The notes under the pieces are model-generated. The model saw only the letters and a list, made by a program, of their open reading frames with translations. It was not told the origin of the DNA and did no database searches. Positions 15,463 to 24,396 of a DNA stretch of 32,812 bases are shown in pieces. Position 1 is the stretch's first letter, and each line of letters begins with the position of its first letter. The stretch covers positions 1 to 32,812 of the forward strand of contig NTJV01000007.1 of assembly GCA_002457235.1 (NCBI GenBank), in the 5' to 3' direction. Source of the DNA: Puniceicoccaceae bacterium MED-G32. Its GTDB lineage: Bacteria > Verrucomicrobiota > Verrucomicrobiia > Opitutales > Coraliomargaritaceae. Both the position numbers and the translations under genes were made by a program.

Positions 15463-17040
15463 TTATTGAATCAAGGAATCCTCAGACATCGCTTCAGGTT
15501 TATTAAGGCCCATCAAATCCAACAAAGTTGGAGCTATGTTTCCTAAACAGCCTTCTGATTTAAGCACCAAATCTTTGCAACCTGTTCCATAAAGCACAAC
15601 TTCTACAGGGTTAAGAGTGTGGGCAGTATGGGCTGAACCAGTTGTTTCATTCCATAACTTGTCGGAATTACCATGATCCGCTGTGATTAAGGCTTTACCC
15701 GAAACTGTATCCAATGATTTCAAAATATCTTTCAGGCACTCATCCACTACTTCACAAGCTTTGATACATGCCTCAACTACACCAGTATGCCCTACCATAT
15801 CAGGATTAGCAAAATTAACGATGATTAAACCATATTTCTTGGACTCAATCGCTTCAATCGCAGCATCACGAACCGCATAGGCGGACATCTCTGGCTTCTC
15901 ATCATAAGTGGAACATTCTTTGGGACTAGGAATCAAAGCTCGATCCTCCAAAGGAAATGGCTCTTCGCGATAGTCATTAAAAAAGAAGGTTACATGAGGA
16001 AATTTTTCAGTTTCCGCACACCTGAACTGAGGGATATTCTTTTCTGAAACATAGGCACCTAAGATAGAGTCCATTTTTTCCGGTTTCATAAATATCACGT
16101 TAGGACACAGGCCTTTTTGATATTCGGTCATTGTTACGTAATAAATGGATTTCTTTTCCCCACGATCAAATTCAGAAAAATCATTTTCAATAAAGGCCCT
16201 AGTCAATTCTCGCGGACGATCCCCCCGAAAATTAAAAAAGATAAGCGAATCATCATCATCAATACTAGCTAGAGGATTTCCATCATCTCCTAAAATTATA
16301 GAAGGCGGACAAAACTCATCACCTACAGTATTTTCTTTTTCTGGGTGATCGTAATGGTGTTGTATAGCCTCTGTAGCAGAGCTAAAAGTCAAATCCGTAG
16401 CTATACCAGTTAAAGCATTGTAAGCCCTTTCCACTCGATCCCATCGATTGTCTCGATCCATTGACCAATAACGCCCCATTATCGAAGCAATTTTTCCGAC
16501 TGAATGCTCCCTCATAAATGACTCGATAGACTCAATAAAACCTTTGCCCGTAAACGGACCTGTATCGCGACCATCTGTAAATGCGTGTAAATAAATATTT
16601 TTTACACCTGATTTCTTTGCCAGTAAAATTATACCAAATAAATGATCTAGCATTGCATGAACGCCAGCATCAGACACTAAGCCCATCAAATGTAAATTCG
16701 AACCCTTATCCTTTACTTGAGAAAATGCGCTTTGCAAAACTGCATTATCCTCTACTTGGCCTGTTTCAATTCCTTTATTAATTCGAACGATCTCTTGATC
16801 TACAATACGCCCTGCACCAATATTTTGGTGCCCAACTTCAGAATTCCCCATAATCCCCTTAGGAAGACCGACTGCCAACCCTGAAGCTTCAATTTCAGTC
16901 CTTGGCCATTCAGCCGTCAAAGTATCTGATGTCGGTGTATTCGATAATTTAACCGCATTATACGCATTTTCACTTTCATTATGATTTTCGCCCCATCCAT
17001 CTCGGATAACGAGCACTACTGGCTTGTATTCTTTTTCCAT
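15463..17040 (-). CDS. gpmI: 2,3-bisphosphoglycerate-independent phosphoglycerate mutase
   Basis: Interconverts 3- and 2-phosphoglycerate in glycolysis/gluconeogenesis using metal ions (Mn or similar). The 525-residue protein belongs to the alkaline phosphatase superfamily: metal-binding DGWGENH (D14), nucleophile serine S67 in [24 protein letters not shown], then [14 protein letters not shown] and [11 protein letters not shown] carrying the remaining metal ligands. The length is normal for GpmI. It lies 31 bases downstream of the antiporter gene on the same strand, so co-transcription is possible. The 54-base gap to the convergent proB contains no strong hairpin. Confidence 0.96.
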   Translation of the reverse strand: MEKEYKPVVLVIRDGWGENHNESENAYNAVKLSNTPTSDTLTAEWPRTEIEASGLAVGLPKGIMGNSEVGHQNIGAGRIVDQEIVRINKGIETGQVEDNAVLQSAFSQVKDKGSNLHLMGLVSDAGVHAMLDHLFGIILLAKKSGVKNIYLHAFTDGRDTGPFTGKGFIESIESFMREHSVGKIASIMGRYWSMDRDNRWDRVERAYNALTGIATDLTFSSATEAIQHHYDHPEKENTVGDEFCPPSIILGDDGNPLASIDDDDSLIFFNFRGDRPRELTRAFIENDFSEFDRGEKKSIYYVTMTEYQKGLCPNVIFMKPEKMDSILGAYVSEKNIPQFRCAETEKFPHVTFFFNDYREEPFPLEDRALIPSPKECSTYDEKPEMSAYAVRDAAIEAIESKKYGLIIVNFANPDMVGHTGVVEACIKACEVVDECLKDILKSLDTVSGKALITADHGNSDKLWNETTGSAHTAHTLNPVEVVLYGTGCKDLVLKSEGCLGNIAPTLLDLMGLNKPEAMSEDSLIQ

Positions 17041-17071
17041 ATTTTTTTAAAATCAAACATTAGAATTGTGA

Positions 17072-18061
17072 TTATTTTAATCCAATCAAAACAATCACAA
17101 GTATATATAAAGTTATTAAAACGACACCTCGCTTCATGCCAATAAGCGAATCTGTTTTTCTCAAAAAGAAAAATAAAAGTATCGTAGAAAATATCAATAG
17201 AGGGAACTCAACCCAAAAGAAGCTCGAGCTCACAGGAAATGGATAAAAGCAAGCTGAAGTACCACCAATAAGAGCAAGGTTGAATAAGTTGGAGCCAATC
17301 ACATTTCCAATACAAAGAGAATTTTTCTTTGCAAAACTCGCAGAAACTGAAGCCGCTAGTTCTGGCAAACTCGTTCCCAATGCCACGACAGAAAATCCAA
17401 CAAATACTTCACTCACTCCAATTCTCAAAGCCAGTTGCTGAGCACTGCTAACTAGACACTGCGCACCCAAGGATAAAAATATAGTGCCTAAAATAATCCA
17501 GATTAAAGCAAACATAAGATTTGAGCGAGAAGCCGACTTGAAGCTCAAATCCTCATCCAAATAGTTATTCGAAGATTCTTTTAATGAATTACGAACTACC
17601 CATACAACATAAGCAAAAGCTATACTCACTAAAATAATACCTTCAATCCTTCCGAATCCGCCCAGAGCAAACAGAACAAATAAAAATGTTAAAAAAATCA
17701 AAAATGGTAATTCTTTTCTAATCAGCCGAATATCTGAAGCTAAAGGAGCAATCAAAGCGGATATACCTAAAATGAGCCCAATATTCGCAATATTACTCCC
17801 AATAATACTTCCTAATGCTAAATCAGCACTTTCTTGTATTGCGGTCAAACAAGTGAACATCTCAGGCATTGATGTAGCAATAGAAACAACTGTTAATCCA
17901 ACAATCAGTGGGCTGATGTTAAAGAAACTAGAAATCCCGATAGCACCATCAGTCAGCCAGCGACCACCTAAAACCAAGCCTGTAATCCCAATCAATACAA
18001 AGAAAAACAGAAGAATTGTTGGCATAAAGCTGAAATCAAAACTGACTAATAAACCGAGCAT
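17072..18061 (-). CDS. CaCA-family sodium/calcium antiporter (YrbG-like)
   Basis: Inner-membrane cation exchanger of the CaCA superfamily, probably exchanging Ca2+ for Na+ or K+. The 329-residue protein has about ten membrane segments in two inverted halves. The two alpha-repeats are visible as SIIGSNIANIGLILG (about residue 83) and NVIGSNLFNLALIGG (about residue 252), each preceded by a conserved acidic patch (SMPEMFTC and SLPELAAS) that supplies the ion-coordinating glutamates. The start ATG is preceded by AGGA with 5-base spacing (plus 18067-18070), one of the best SD-like sites here. The actual ions transported cannot be told from sequence. Confidence 0.88.
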   Translation of the reverse strand: MLGLLVSFDFSFMPTILLFFFVLIGITGLVLGGRWLTDGAIGISSFFNISPLIVGLTVVSIATSMPEMFTCLTAIQESADLALGSIIGSNIANIGLILGISALIAPLASDIRLIRKELPFLIFLTFLFVLFALGGFGRIEGIILVSIAFAYVVWVVRNSLKESSNNYLDEDLSFKSASRSNLMFALIWIILGTIFLSLGAQCLVSSAQQLALRIGVSEVFVGFSVVALGTSLPELAASVSASFAKKNSLCIGNVIGSNLFNLALIGGTSACFYPFPVSSSFFWVEFPLLIFSTILLFFFLRKTDSLIGMKRGVVLITLYILVIVLIGLK

Positions 18062-18073
18062 TATGATCCTATT

Positions 18074-18097
18074 GAAAAGACAGAACTTAGTCTTTTC
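18074..18097. repeat. Perfect 8-bp inverted repeat in the antiporter/ileS divergent spacer
   Basis: GAAAAGAC (18074-18081) and GTCTTTTC (18090-18097) are exact reverse complements separated by 8 bases. It begins 12 bases upstream of the antiporter start codon and about 100 bases upstream of ileS. It could be an operator for the divergent pair or a small hairpin in the antiporter leader. No U-tract follows in either direction, so a terminator is unlikely. Confidence 0.35.
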
Positions 18098-18196
18098 GCA
18101 AGAATAATAAAAAAATCGATAAAATTAAGGTGTATGCTTGACTTGCTCATGCAAAAAAACAAACTCCGCAAATCTTGCACTTTTTGCATTACAATC

Positions 18197-21016
18197 ATGT
18201 CGATTGACCTAAAAAATACACTTAATCTACCTCAGACCGAATTCCCAATGCGGGGTGATTTGGTACGCAGGGAACCCGAAAGAATTTCACATTGGAACAA
18301 GCTCGGTCTTTATCAAGCCATTGCCGAAAAAAATAAGGGCAATGAGAGCTTCATTTTGCATGATGGCCCACCTTTCACTAATGGTAATTTACACTTAGGT
18401 CATGCACTAAATAAAACTCTAAAAGATACCATTCTTAGATATAAATGGATGCAAGGTTACAATGCTCCATATATACCAGGATGGGACAGCCATGGATTGC
18501 CCATTGAATATAAAGTTTCTAAGGAGCTTCAAGAATCGGGTAAAACTGACTATACTGTACTCGAAGTCAGAGAAGAATGTGCCCAATTTGCAAATAATTT
18601 TAAGCAAATACAATCAAAGCAATTTTCACGTTTAGGAGTCTTAGCTGATTGGGAAAATGAATATTGGACAATCCATCCAGAATACGAAGCCGAAGAACTT
18701 AGAACATTTGCTAAGTTTGTTGAAAAAGAACTCGTATACCGCAGCAAAAAGCCAGTTTATTGGTCTATTCCCTGCAAAACGGCACTTGCTGAAGCCGAAA
18801 TCGAATACAAAAACCATAAAAGTATCTCAGTTTACATCAGCTTTGCATTAAACGAAAAGGCAAAACAAACCCTTCAGCTGACTGAAGACGCTAGTTTTGT
18901 CATTTGGACGACCACCCCTTGGACACTTCCTGCAAACCTAGCAGTAGCAGTTCACCCAGAAATTGAATATGCTTTAATCGAAACTAATAAAGGGAATTTA
19001 ATTATCGCCAAAGATTTAATCGAAACGACGACTGAAACTTGTTCACTTGAAAACGCAAAGATTCTGAAGACTTTTAAAGGTCAGTCATTAGAAAATTTAC
19101 AAACCCAACACCCTTTTATAGATCGCTTAAGTCCAGTTGTGTTAGCCGACTATGTAACAACGGAAAGCGGAACTGGTTGCGTTCACACAGCACCAGGACA
19201 CGGTCTAGATGACTATCTAACAGGACTCAAATACAAGCTTGAAATATATTGTCCACTCGATGATGAAGGCAGCTATATAAATGATGGACAAATACCCGAA
19301 ACTCTTATTGGACAATCTGTTTTAGAAAAAGAAGGCTCTATCAGTGATGCCAACCGAGCTGTCTTAAAAATATGTGCTGAAAACAATAGCTTACTGTCCA
19401 AAAAAACCATTGAACACAGCTACCCGCATTGCTGGCGTTCCAAGACTCCTGTGATTTTTAGAGCCATGGATCAGTGGTTTATTGCTCTCGATAAAGACAA
19501 AACTCGTGACAAGGCAATCGAACAACTTTCTAAAGTAAGATTCATCCCAGAATGGGGAGAAAAACGAATGCGAGCAGCTGTAGAAAATCGTCCTGACTGG
19601 TGTATAAGCCGACAGCGTTCTTGGGGCGTACCTATACCAGCATTTTATGACGAAGACGGAAATGCTTACATTGATGCAAAAGTTACTGAACAAATCGCAG
19701 ACAAAGTCGAAACCCAAGGAACTAACTTATGGTTTAAAGAATCAGCAGAGACGATTTTAGAAGGTATTCAATGCCCTGCTGATTGGCCCAGCACTGAAAA
19801 TCTCAAATGCGGAATGGATACTCTTGATGTATGGATAGATTCTGGATGCAGCCATCGTTCAGTCTTACAAAAAAGAAGTAATTTATATAGCCCTGCTGAT
19901 CTTTACTTAGAAGGAAGCGATCAACATCGAGGCTGGTTTCAGAGTTCACTTTGGACCGGAATTATTGCTGATGATGCTGCACCTTTTAAAAGTATTTTAA
20001 CCCATGGCTTTATTGTAAAAGAAGATGGCACTAAATTATCTAAAAGCGATGGCGCTGCACGACCACTTGAAGTATGGATCAAGAAATATGGTGCTGATAT
20101 TATTCGTCTTTGGATTTGCTCACAAGATTATCGTGGAGATGTACCTGTATCTGATAAAATTGTTAGTAATGTTGCTAATAACTATAGAACGATACGAAAT
20201 ACTTTAAGATTTCTAATTGGAAATCTACATGACTTTAATCATGAAAAGGATGCGGTCGCTTTGGAGGACTTACACCCTCTAGACCAATGGGCACTTCATC
20301 AATTATCTCAATTGGTTGAACAAGTTACACAGGCTTATGATGCCTACGAATTCCATCGTGCATTTAAGGAATATATTGATCCCTTCTGTGCGAATACCCT
20401 CTCAGCAACCTATCATGCAATCTTGAAGGATAGACTCTATACTATGGCGCCAAATGACCCAAGTAGACGTTCTTCCCAAACTGTATTGCACCACATATTC
20501 TCTACCTTTACTAAACTAATTGCTCCCTTGTTACCCTTCACGGCTGATGAAGCATATGCTTTCTTCGATACAAATACAGATTTTGCTGATAGCTCGATAG
20601 CATTGAAAGAGTGGCCTAAGAAAAATAAAGACTGGGAATTCAAGCAATCTGCTGATGATATCAACCAACTTCTCAAATTCTTAAATAATCACCTTAACGA
20701 AAAATTAGAAGCACTACGTCAAAAGAAAACCATTGGTCAAAGCTTAGATGCTAAGGCAATGATATCAGGCCCAAGTAGCGATCCAATGATTCAGTTACTC
20801 AAAAAATACGAAGAAGATTTAGCTGAATTATTTATTTTATCACAAGTCGAAGTATCACTTGATGAAAACAAAAGTGACCTAGAAATATCTGTAGCTCATG
20901 CCGATGGAGAAAAATGTCCAAGAAGTTGGCGTTGGGTTCCTGAGCTTGTTGATACTGATCAATGGGGACCTGTATCACCTCGATGCAAAGAGGCCCTTAA
21001 AGCCCTCAACCTATAA
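18197..21016 (+). CDS. ileS: Isoleucyl-tRNA synthetase with degenerate C-terminal zinc ribbon
   Basis: Class I aminoacyl-tRNA synthetase charging tRNA(Ile), with a CP1 editing domain that hydrolyses Val-tRNA(Ile). From ATG 18197 it is 939 residues, as expected for bacterial-type IleRS. HLGH (66-69) and KLSKS (613-617) are the nucleotide-binding signatures; TTTPWTLPANLAVAV and GTGCVHTAPGHG mark the editing domain; WDSHGLPIE is also present. The family's C-terminal CxxC...CxxC zinc ribbon reads CPRS...SPRC here: C907 and C930 are kept while S910 and S927 replace the other two. I preferred this start over ATG 18134 because MSIDLKNTLNLPQTEFPMRGD is where the family begins; the 21 extra residues look non-conserved. 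The DksA-like gene and lspA follow. Confidence 0.96.
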   Translation: MSIDLKNTLNLPQTEFPMRGDLVRREPERISHWNKLGLYQAIAEKNKGNESFILHDGPPFTNGNLHLGHALNKTLKDTILRYKWMQGYNAPYIPGWDSHGLPIEYKVSKELQESGKTDYTVLEVREECAQFANNFKQIQSKQFSRLGVLADWENEYWTIHPEYEAEELRTFAKFVEKELVYRSKKPVYWSIPCKTALAEAEIEYKNHKSISVYISFALNEKAKQTLQLTEDASFVIWTTTPWTLPANLAVAVHPEIEYALIETNKGNLIIAKDLIETTTETCSLENAKILKTFKGQSLENLQTQHPFIDRLSPVVLADYVTTESGTGCVHTAPGHGLDDYLTGLKYKLEIYCPLDDEGSYINDGQIPETLIGQSVLEKEGSISDANRAVLKICAENNSLLSKKTIEHSYPHCWRSKTPVIFRAMDQWFIALDKDKTRDKAIEQLSKVRFIPEWGEKRMRAAVENRPDWCISRQRSWGVPIPAFYDEDGNAYIDAKVTEQIADKVETQGTNLWFKESAETILEGIQCPADWPSTENLKCGMDTLDVWIDSGCSHRSVLQKRSNLYSPADLYLEGSDQHRGWFQSSLWTGIIADDAAPFKSILTHGFIVKEDGTKLSKSDGAARPLEVWIKKYGADIIRLWICSQDYRGDVPVSDKIVSNVANNYRTIRNTLRFLIGNLHDFNHEKDAVALEDLHPLDQWALHQLSQLVEQVTQAYDAYEFHRAFKEYIDPFCANTLSATYHAILKDRLYTMAPNDPSRRSSQTVLHHIFSTFTKLIAPLLPFTADEAYAFFDTNTDFADSSIALKEWPKKNKDWEFKQSADDINQLLKFLNNHLNEKLEALRQKKTIGQSLDAKAMISGPSSDPMIQLLKKYEEDLAELFILSQVEVSLDENKSDLEISVAHADGEKCPRSWRWVPELVDTDQWGPVSPRCKEALKALNL

Positions 21017-21049
21017 ATTTATTAATTCCAAACTGAATATCTATTTATC

Positions 21050-22141
21050 ATGGCAACTCAAAAAACGAATAAAAATAAAAAAGTAACTACCAAGAAAGCT
21101 GTCAAAAAAGTGGCTAAAAAAGCCACCAAGAAAGTGGCAGCTAAAAAAGCTACTATTACAAAGAAGCCCACTAAAAAAGTCGCAGCAAAAAAGGCTTCCA
21201 CCAAGAAGACCGCTTCAAAAGCTTCCACCAAGAAGACCGCTTCAAAAAAAACTGCTGTAAAGAAGACTCCAGTAAAAAAGACTGTAGCTAAAAAAGTAAC
21301 TAAAGCTGTCATTAAGAAATCTGCTACTAAGAAAATTGTGAAAGCAAAACCAGTAGCTACAAAAGCGAAGAAAAAAGCTTCATCTAAAGCAACCATTTCC
21401 AAGTCGGTACAATTAAACTCAGATCAAGGAGAGAAATCAGATAATACAAGAAATGCACCTATCGTCTTTTCTCTCGAAGATGTTGAAGCCCTTGTTGCCA
21501 ACAGAAAGGAAGATGCCAGTGAAGCAAAAACTAAGGTAGCCAAAAAGAAAGCTTCAAGCAAAGCCACAAAAGCAGTTAAAGTTAAACCCGCTAAAGTTCA
21601 AAAGCACGCCGCTGCTTCAATTGCTGATATCCTTGGATTTAATCCCAACCAGAAAAAATCTTCTGAGAATGTATCAGAAAAGGATATCCCAGCTAAATGG
21701 AAAAAATACTATAAACTATTACTCGAATTAAGAGACCATGTTAAGGAAGAGTTAGCCTTACACACTTCAGAAACTTTAAAACAGTCATCCAAGGAAAACT
21801 CAGGAGATTTATCTGGCTATGGTAGCCATCAGGCGGATGCAGGTACCGAGACTTTTGACCGAGACTTTGCATTGGGAATTCTATCGAATGAGCAAGACGC
21901 TTTAAATGAAATCGAAGAAGCTATTTACCGAATTAAAAATGGCACTTATGGTATTTGCGAAGAGACTGGTAAACCGATTAATAAACAACGTCTGACAGTC
22001 GTCCCATTCACACGATTCTCATTAGAAGGACAAGTTGCATTTGAAAAAAATAACCGTAAGCGTCGAAATAAATTAGTGACTGGACTCTTCGAAGATAATT
22101 CAGATTCATTAAATCTTGGTTTAGACTCAGACGATGAGTAA
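21050..22141 (+). CDS. DksA/TraR-family protein with histone H1-like lysine-rich N-terminal tail
   Basis: The 363-residue protein has three parts. Residues 1-120 are almost only Lys, Ala, Thr, Val and Ser in KKA/KKT/KKV repeats, like the H1 C-terminal tail and chlamydial Hc proteins, and should bind DNA or RNA. Residues 121-215 are a linker with a second basic patch (160-185). Residues 216-335 are a DksA/TraR domain: a coiled coil with an acidic tip region (QADAGTETFDRD, 261-272), then YGICEETGKPI and PFTRFSLEGQ, the zinc-finger region. Of four zinc cysteines only C303 remains; T306, S324 and G327 occupy the others, as in zinc-free Bacillus YteA/YocK-type relatives. It likely binds RNA polymerase or nucleoid. 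It lies 33 bases after ileS and 23 before lspA. Confidence 0.85.
   Translation: MATQKTNKNKKVTTKKAVKKVAKKATKKVAAKKATITKKPTKKVAAKKASTKKTASKASTKKTASKKTAVKKTPVKKTVAKKVTKAVIKKSATKKIVKAKPVATKAKKKASSKATISKSVQLNSDQGEKSDNTRNAPIVFSLEDVEALVANRKEDASEAKTKVAKKKASSKATKAVKVKPAKVQKHAAASIADILGFNPNQKKSSENVSEKDIPAKWKKYYKLLLELRDHVKEELALHTSETLKQSSKENSGDLSGYGSHQADAGTETFDRDFALGILSNEQDALNEIEEAIYRIKNGTYGICEETGKPINKQRLTVVPFTRFSLEGQVAFEKNNRKRRNKLVTGLFEDNSDSLNLGLDSDDE
21194..21247 (+). repeat. Perfect 27-bp tandem duplication in the lysine-rich tail
   Basis: Bases 21194-21220 and 21221-21247 are identical over 27 bp, encoding ASTKKTASK twice (residues 49-57 and 58-66). Identity at every third codon position is unlike the surrounding KKx repeats, which vary in codon use, so this is probably a recent in-frame duplication by slippage or unequal recombination. 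Unit length is a multiple of three, so copy-number change would not break the frame. Confidence 0.9.
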
Positions 22142-22164
22142 TTCTCTTCTGATTCTATTTTACC

Positions 22165-22683
22165 ATGTCTAAAATTTTATATTTTCGATTATTTGGAATC
22201 GCGGGATTTACCTTAGTTTTCGATCAAATAACTAAAGTTTTAATTCAATATTCGATACCATTCGAAAGTAGCTACTTTCCTCCAGATCGAGTTACCGTTG
22301 TTGAGGATTTCTTTTATTTAGTTCATATCGGAAATAAAGGAGCGGCATGGGGTATGTTTTCTGAATACAGTGGAATTTTAACTCTCTTATCATTTGCTGT
22401 GCTTCTTTTTATATACTTTTTTAGAAAACATTTAGAATTACATAATGGCTCGGTACAGGTTGCTTTCGGGTTACTTATTGGGGGTATATTGGGTAATTTA
22501 ATCGATCGAATTCGAGTGGGTCATGTAATTGATTTCATTGATGTTCATTTACCATTCACTCTGCCTTATATTTTGCCTTCTGGGCGTTGGCCTGCATTTA
22601 ACATCGCAGACAGCGCCATCGTCATTGGAATGTTGTTTTATTTATTCTTAAGTCTATCCTTCACCAATAAGAAAATTCATTAG
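22165..22683 (+). CDS. lspA: Lipoprotein signal peptidase (signal peptidase II)
   Basis: Inner-membrane aspartic protease that removes signal peptides from prolipoproteins after lipidation. The 172 residues span four membrane helices (about 6-24, 69-86, 96-113, 146-168). Predicted catalytic aspartates are D123 in GHVIDFIDVH and D149 in FNIADSAIVIG; GNKGAAWGMF and GNLIDRIRVG are further family motifs. It follows the DksA-like gene by 23 bases. It implies lipoprotein maturation, consistent with the probable lipoprotein at the right end of the window. The stop is TAG. Confidence 0.96.
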   Translation: MSKILYFRLFGIAGFTLVFDQITKVLIQYSIPFESSYFPPDRVTVVEDFFYLVHIGNKGAAWGMFSEYSGILTLLSFAVLLFIYFFRKHLELHNGSVQVAFGLLIGGILGNLIDRIRVGHVIDFIDVHLPFTLPYILPSGRWPAFNIADSAIVIGMLFYLFLSLSFTNKKIH

Positions 22684-22750
22684 ACATTTTCTAAGGAACT
22701 CACTAGATTTTCATCGACTTAAACTAATAGCACCTCTAACTAATTAAATT

Positions 22751-23641
22751 ATGGCGACACATGTATTTAAAGGAACCTATACAGCACTGGCTACCCCATT
22801 TAAAAACAATCAAGTTGATTTCGATGACCTTGCCGCATTAATCGAGCATCAAATTCAGGGTGGCATTAGTGGTCTTGTCTCTGTAGGAACAACCGGTGAA
22901 TCTCCTACTTTATCCCATGATGAACATTTATCGACTATCAAAGCGACTGTGGATCTCGCTGAAGGAAAAGTTCCCGTTTATGCAGGCACAGGTTCAAATT
23001 CTACATCAGAAGCGATAGAATTAACCAAAAAAGCAGACAAAGCTGGAGTGGATGGATTTTTACTAGTCGCCCCTTATTATAATAAACCCAGTCAAGATGG
23101 GCTTCTCGCTCACTTTAGTGCTATTGCTGAAGTTACAGATAAACCCATTATTTTATACTCCATACCCTCACGTTGTGGCATAGAAATATCGGTAGAGGTA
23201 ACTGCAAAATTATACGAAAAATACAAGCATGTATGTTGTATGAAAGCAGCTGAAGGATCTTGTGATAAAGTTGCACAATATGTTAAAGCTCTTGGAAATG
23301 AATTCAGTGTCCTTAGTGGAGATGATGGATTAACACTGCCTTTTATGACTTGTGGCGCTAAGGGTGTAATTTCCGTAGCTTCAAATCTAATTGTTCGCCC
23401 TCTTGTTGAAATGGTCAATGCAGCAAACGAGAACGATTTCGCTAGTGCTCAAACAATTTTCCTTAAATATTATCACTTCTTCAATGCTATATTTCTCGAA
23501 CCCAATCCAGTACCGATTAAATATTGCTTAAAGCAAGCTGGCATCCTTAATTCGGATGCAGTTCGTTTACCGCTTTCATCTCTTCAAGATAATACAAAAA
23601 AGGTACTTGATTCCCTTCTTAAAGAATTTCAAATAGTATAA
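22751..23641 (+). CDS. dapA: 4-hydroxy-tetrahydrodipicolinate synthase
   Basis: Condenses pyruvate with aspartate semialdehyde at the entry to the DAP/lysine pathway. A 296-residue TIM barrel with Schiff-base lysine K165 (CCMKAAEGS), proton-relay tyrosine Y136 (IILYSIPSRCG) and the substrate-binding GTTGES motif (46-51). The IPSRCG segment carries S and C where many enzymes have IPGRTG. The 67-base gap from lspA could hold its own promoter, but I see no convincing pair. Its TAA overlaps the dapB ATG by one base (TAATG), so the two are translationally coupled. Confidence 0.96.
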   Translation: MATHVFKGTYTALATPFKNNQVDFDDLAALIEHQIQGGISGLVSVGTTGESPTLSHDEHLSTIKATVDLAEGKVPVYAGTGSNSTSEAIELTKKADKAGVDGFLLVAPYYNKPSQDGLLAHFSAIAEVTDKPIILYSIPSRCGIEISVEVTAKLYEKYKHVCCMKAAEGSCDKVAQYVKALGNEFSVLSGDDGLTLPFMTCGAKGVISVASNLIVRPLVEMVNAANENDFASAQTIFLKYYHFFNAIFLEPNPVPIKYCLKQAGILNSDAVRLPLSSLQDNTKKVLDSLLKEFQIV

Positions 23642-24384
23642 TGGATTCTACTATTAAAATTTTACTTATAGGAGCAAAAGGCAGAATGGGCCAAGCCATA
23701 ATTGATTCTGCACCATCACAAAATGCTGAAATAGTCGGAGCTTGCGATGTTAATGATGACCCATCTCAATTGATTAATGACTGTGATGTCATTATTGATT
23801 TTAGCTTTTATCAAGCCACACTCGAAATCGCTAAACTCGCAGTAAAACACAAGAAAGGTTTAGTCATTGGCACAACTGGACATGATCCTAGCGCTAAGGC
23901 AAAAATAGTAGATACTCTTTCTGACAAAATCCCAGTAGTTTGGGCAGGTAACTATTCAATCGGGGTCAATACATTAAATTATTTAACAAAGAAGGCAGCA
24001 AAATTACTACACGAACAATTTGAAGCAGAAGTTCTAGAGATGCATCATCATGACAAAAAAGATGCACCTAGTGGTACTGCTGAACGCCTAATTGAAATTT
24101 TAAAAGATCAATACAATTTGAATTCAGAACAGTGCATCCATGGTAGAGAAGGACAAGTCGGAGCAAGACCCAAACAGGAAATCGGAGTACATGCCCTAAG
24201 AGGTGGCGATATTGTTGGAGAACATACTGTATTTTTTTGTGGACAAGGCGAGCGAGTTGAACTCACCCATAAAGCCACTGATAGAAAAATCTTTGCACAA
24301 GGCGCCCTATTCGCCGCACACTGGACTAAGACGGCAACTAATGGACTTTTTAACATGGAAGATGTCTTAGGTATCTCTGAATAA
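23641..24384 (+). CDS. dapB: 4-hydroxy-tetrahydrodipicolinate reductase
   Basis: NAD(P)H-dependent second step of the DAP/lysine pathway following DapA. The 247-residue protein shows the Rossmann signature GAKGRMGQ near the N terminus, the VVIGTTGH-type segment (LVIGTTGHD), the catalytic/substrate motif HHHDKKDAPSGTAERL and the C-terminal GLFNMEDVLG. It overlaps dapA by one base and is followed 12 bases later by ruvA. No SD sequence is visible; coupling to dapA probably feeds its translation. Confidence 0.96.
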   Translation: MDSTIKILLIGAKGRMGQAIIDSAPSQNAEIVGACDVNDDPSQLINDCDVIIDFSFYQATLEIAKLAVKHKKGLVIGTTGHDPSAKAKIVDTLSDKIPVVWAGNYSIGVNTLNYLTKKAAKLLHEQFEAEVLEMHHHDKKDAPSGTAERLIEILKDQYNLNSEQCIHGREGQVGARPKQEIGVHALRGGDIVGEHTVFFCGQGERVELTHKATDRKIFAQGALFAAHWTKTATNGLFNMEDVLGISE

Positions 24385-24396
24385 TCGACTCGTTTA

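Noticed and set aside
18134-18196. Upstream in-frame ATG at 18134 extending ileS by 21 residues.
   Set aside because: The extension does not resemble IleRS N termini, whereas MSIDLKNTLNLPQTEFPMRGD from 18197 does.
18062-18196. A T-box or other tRNA-sensing leader for ileS.
   Set aside because: The spacer is short, lacks a specifier/antiterminator arrangement and a terminator hairpin, and T-boxes are largely limited to Firmicutes/Actinobacteria.
21058-21402. A 114-codon minus-strand frame encoding a very hydrophobic, F/A/V-rich protein.
   Set aside because: It is the antisense shadow of the lysine/alanine-rich tail: AAA, AAG and GCT codons read backwards as Phe, Leu and Ala/Ser. It has no family motif and lies wholly inside the real gene.
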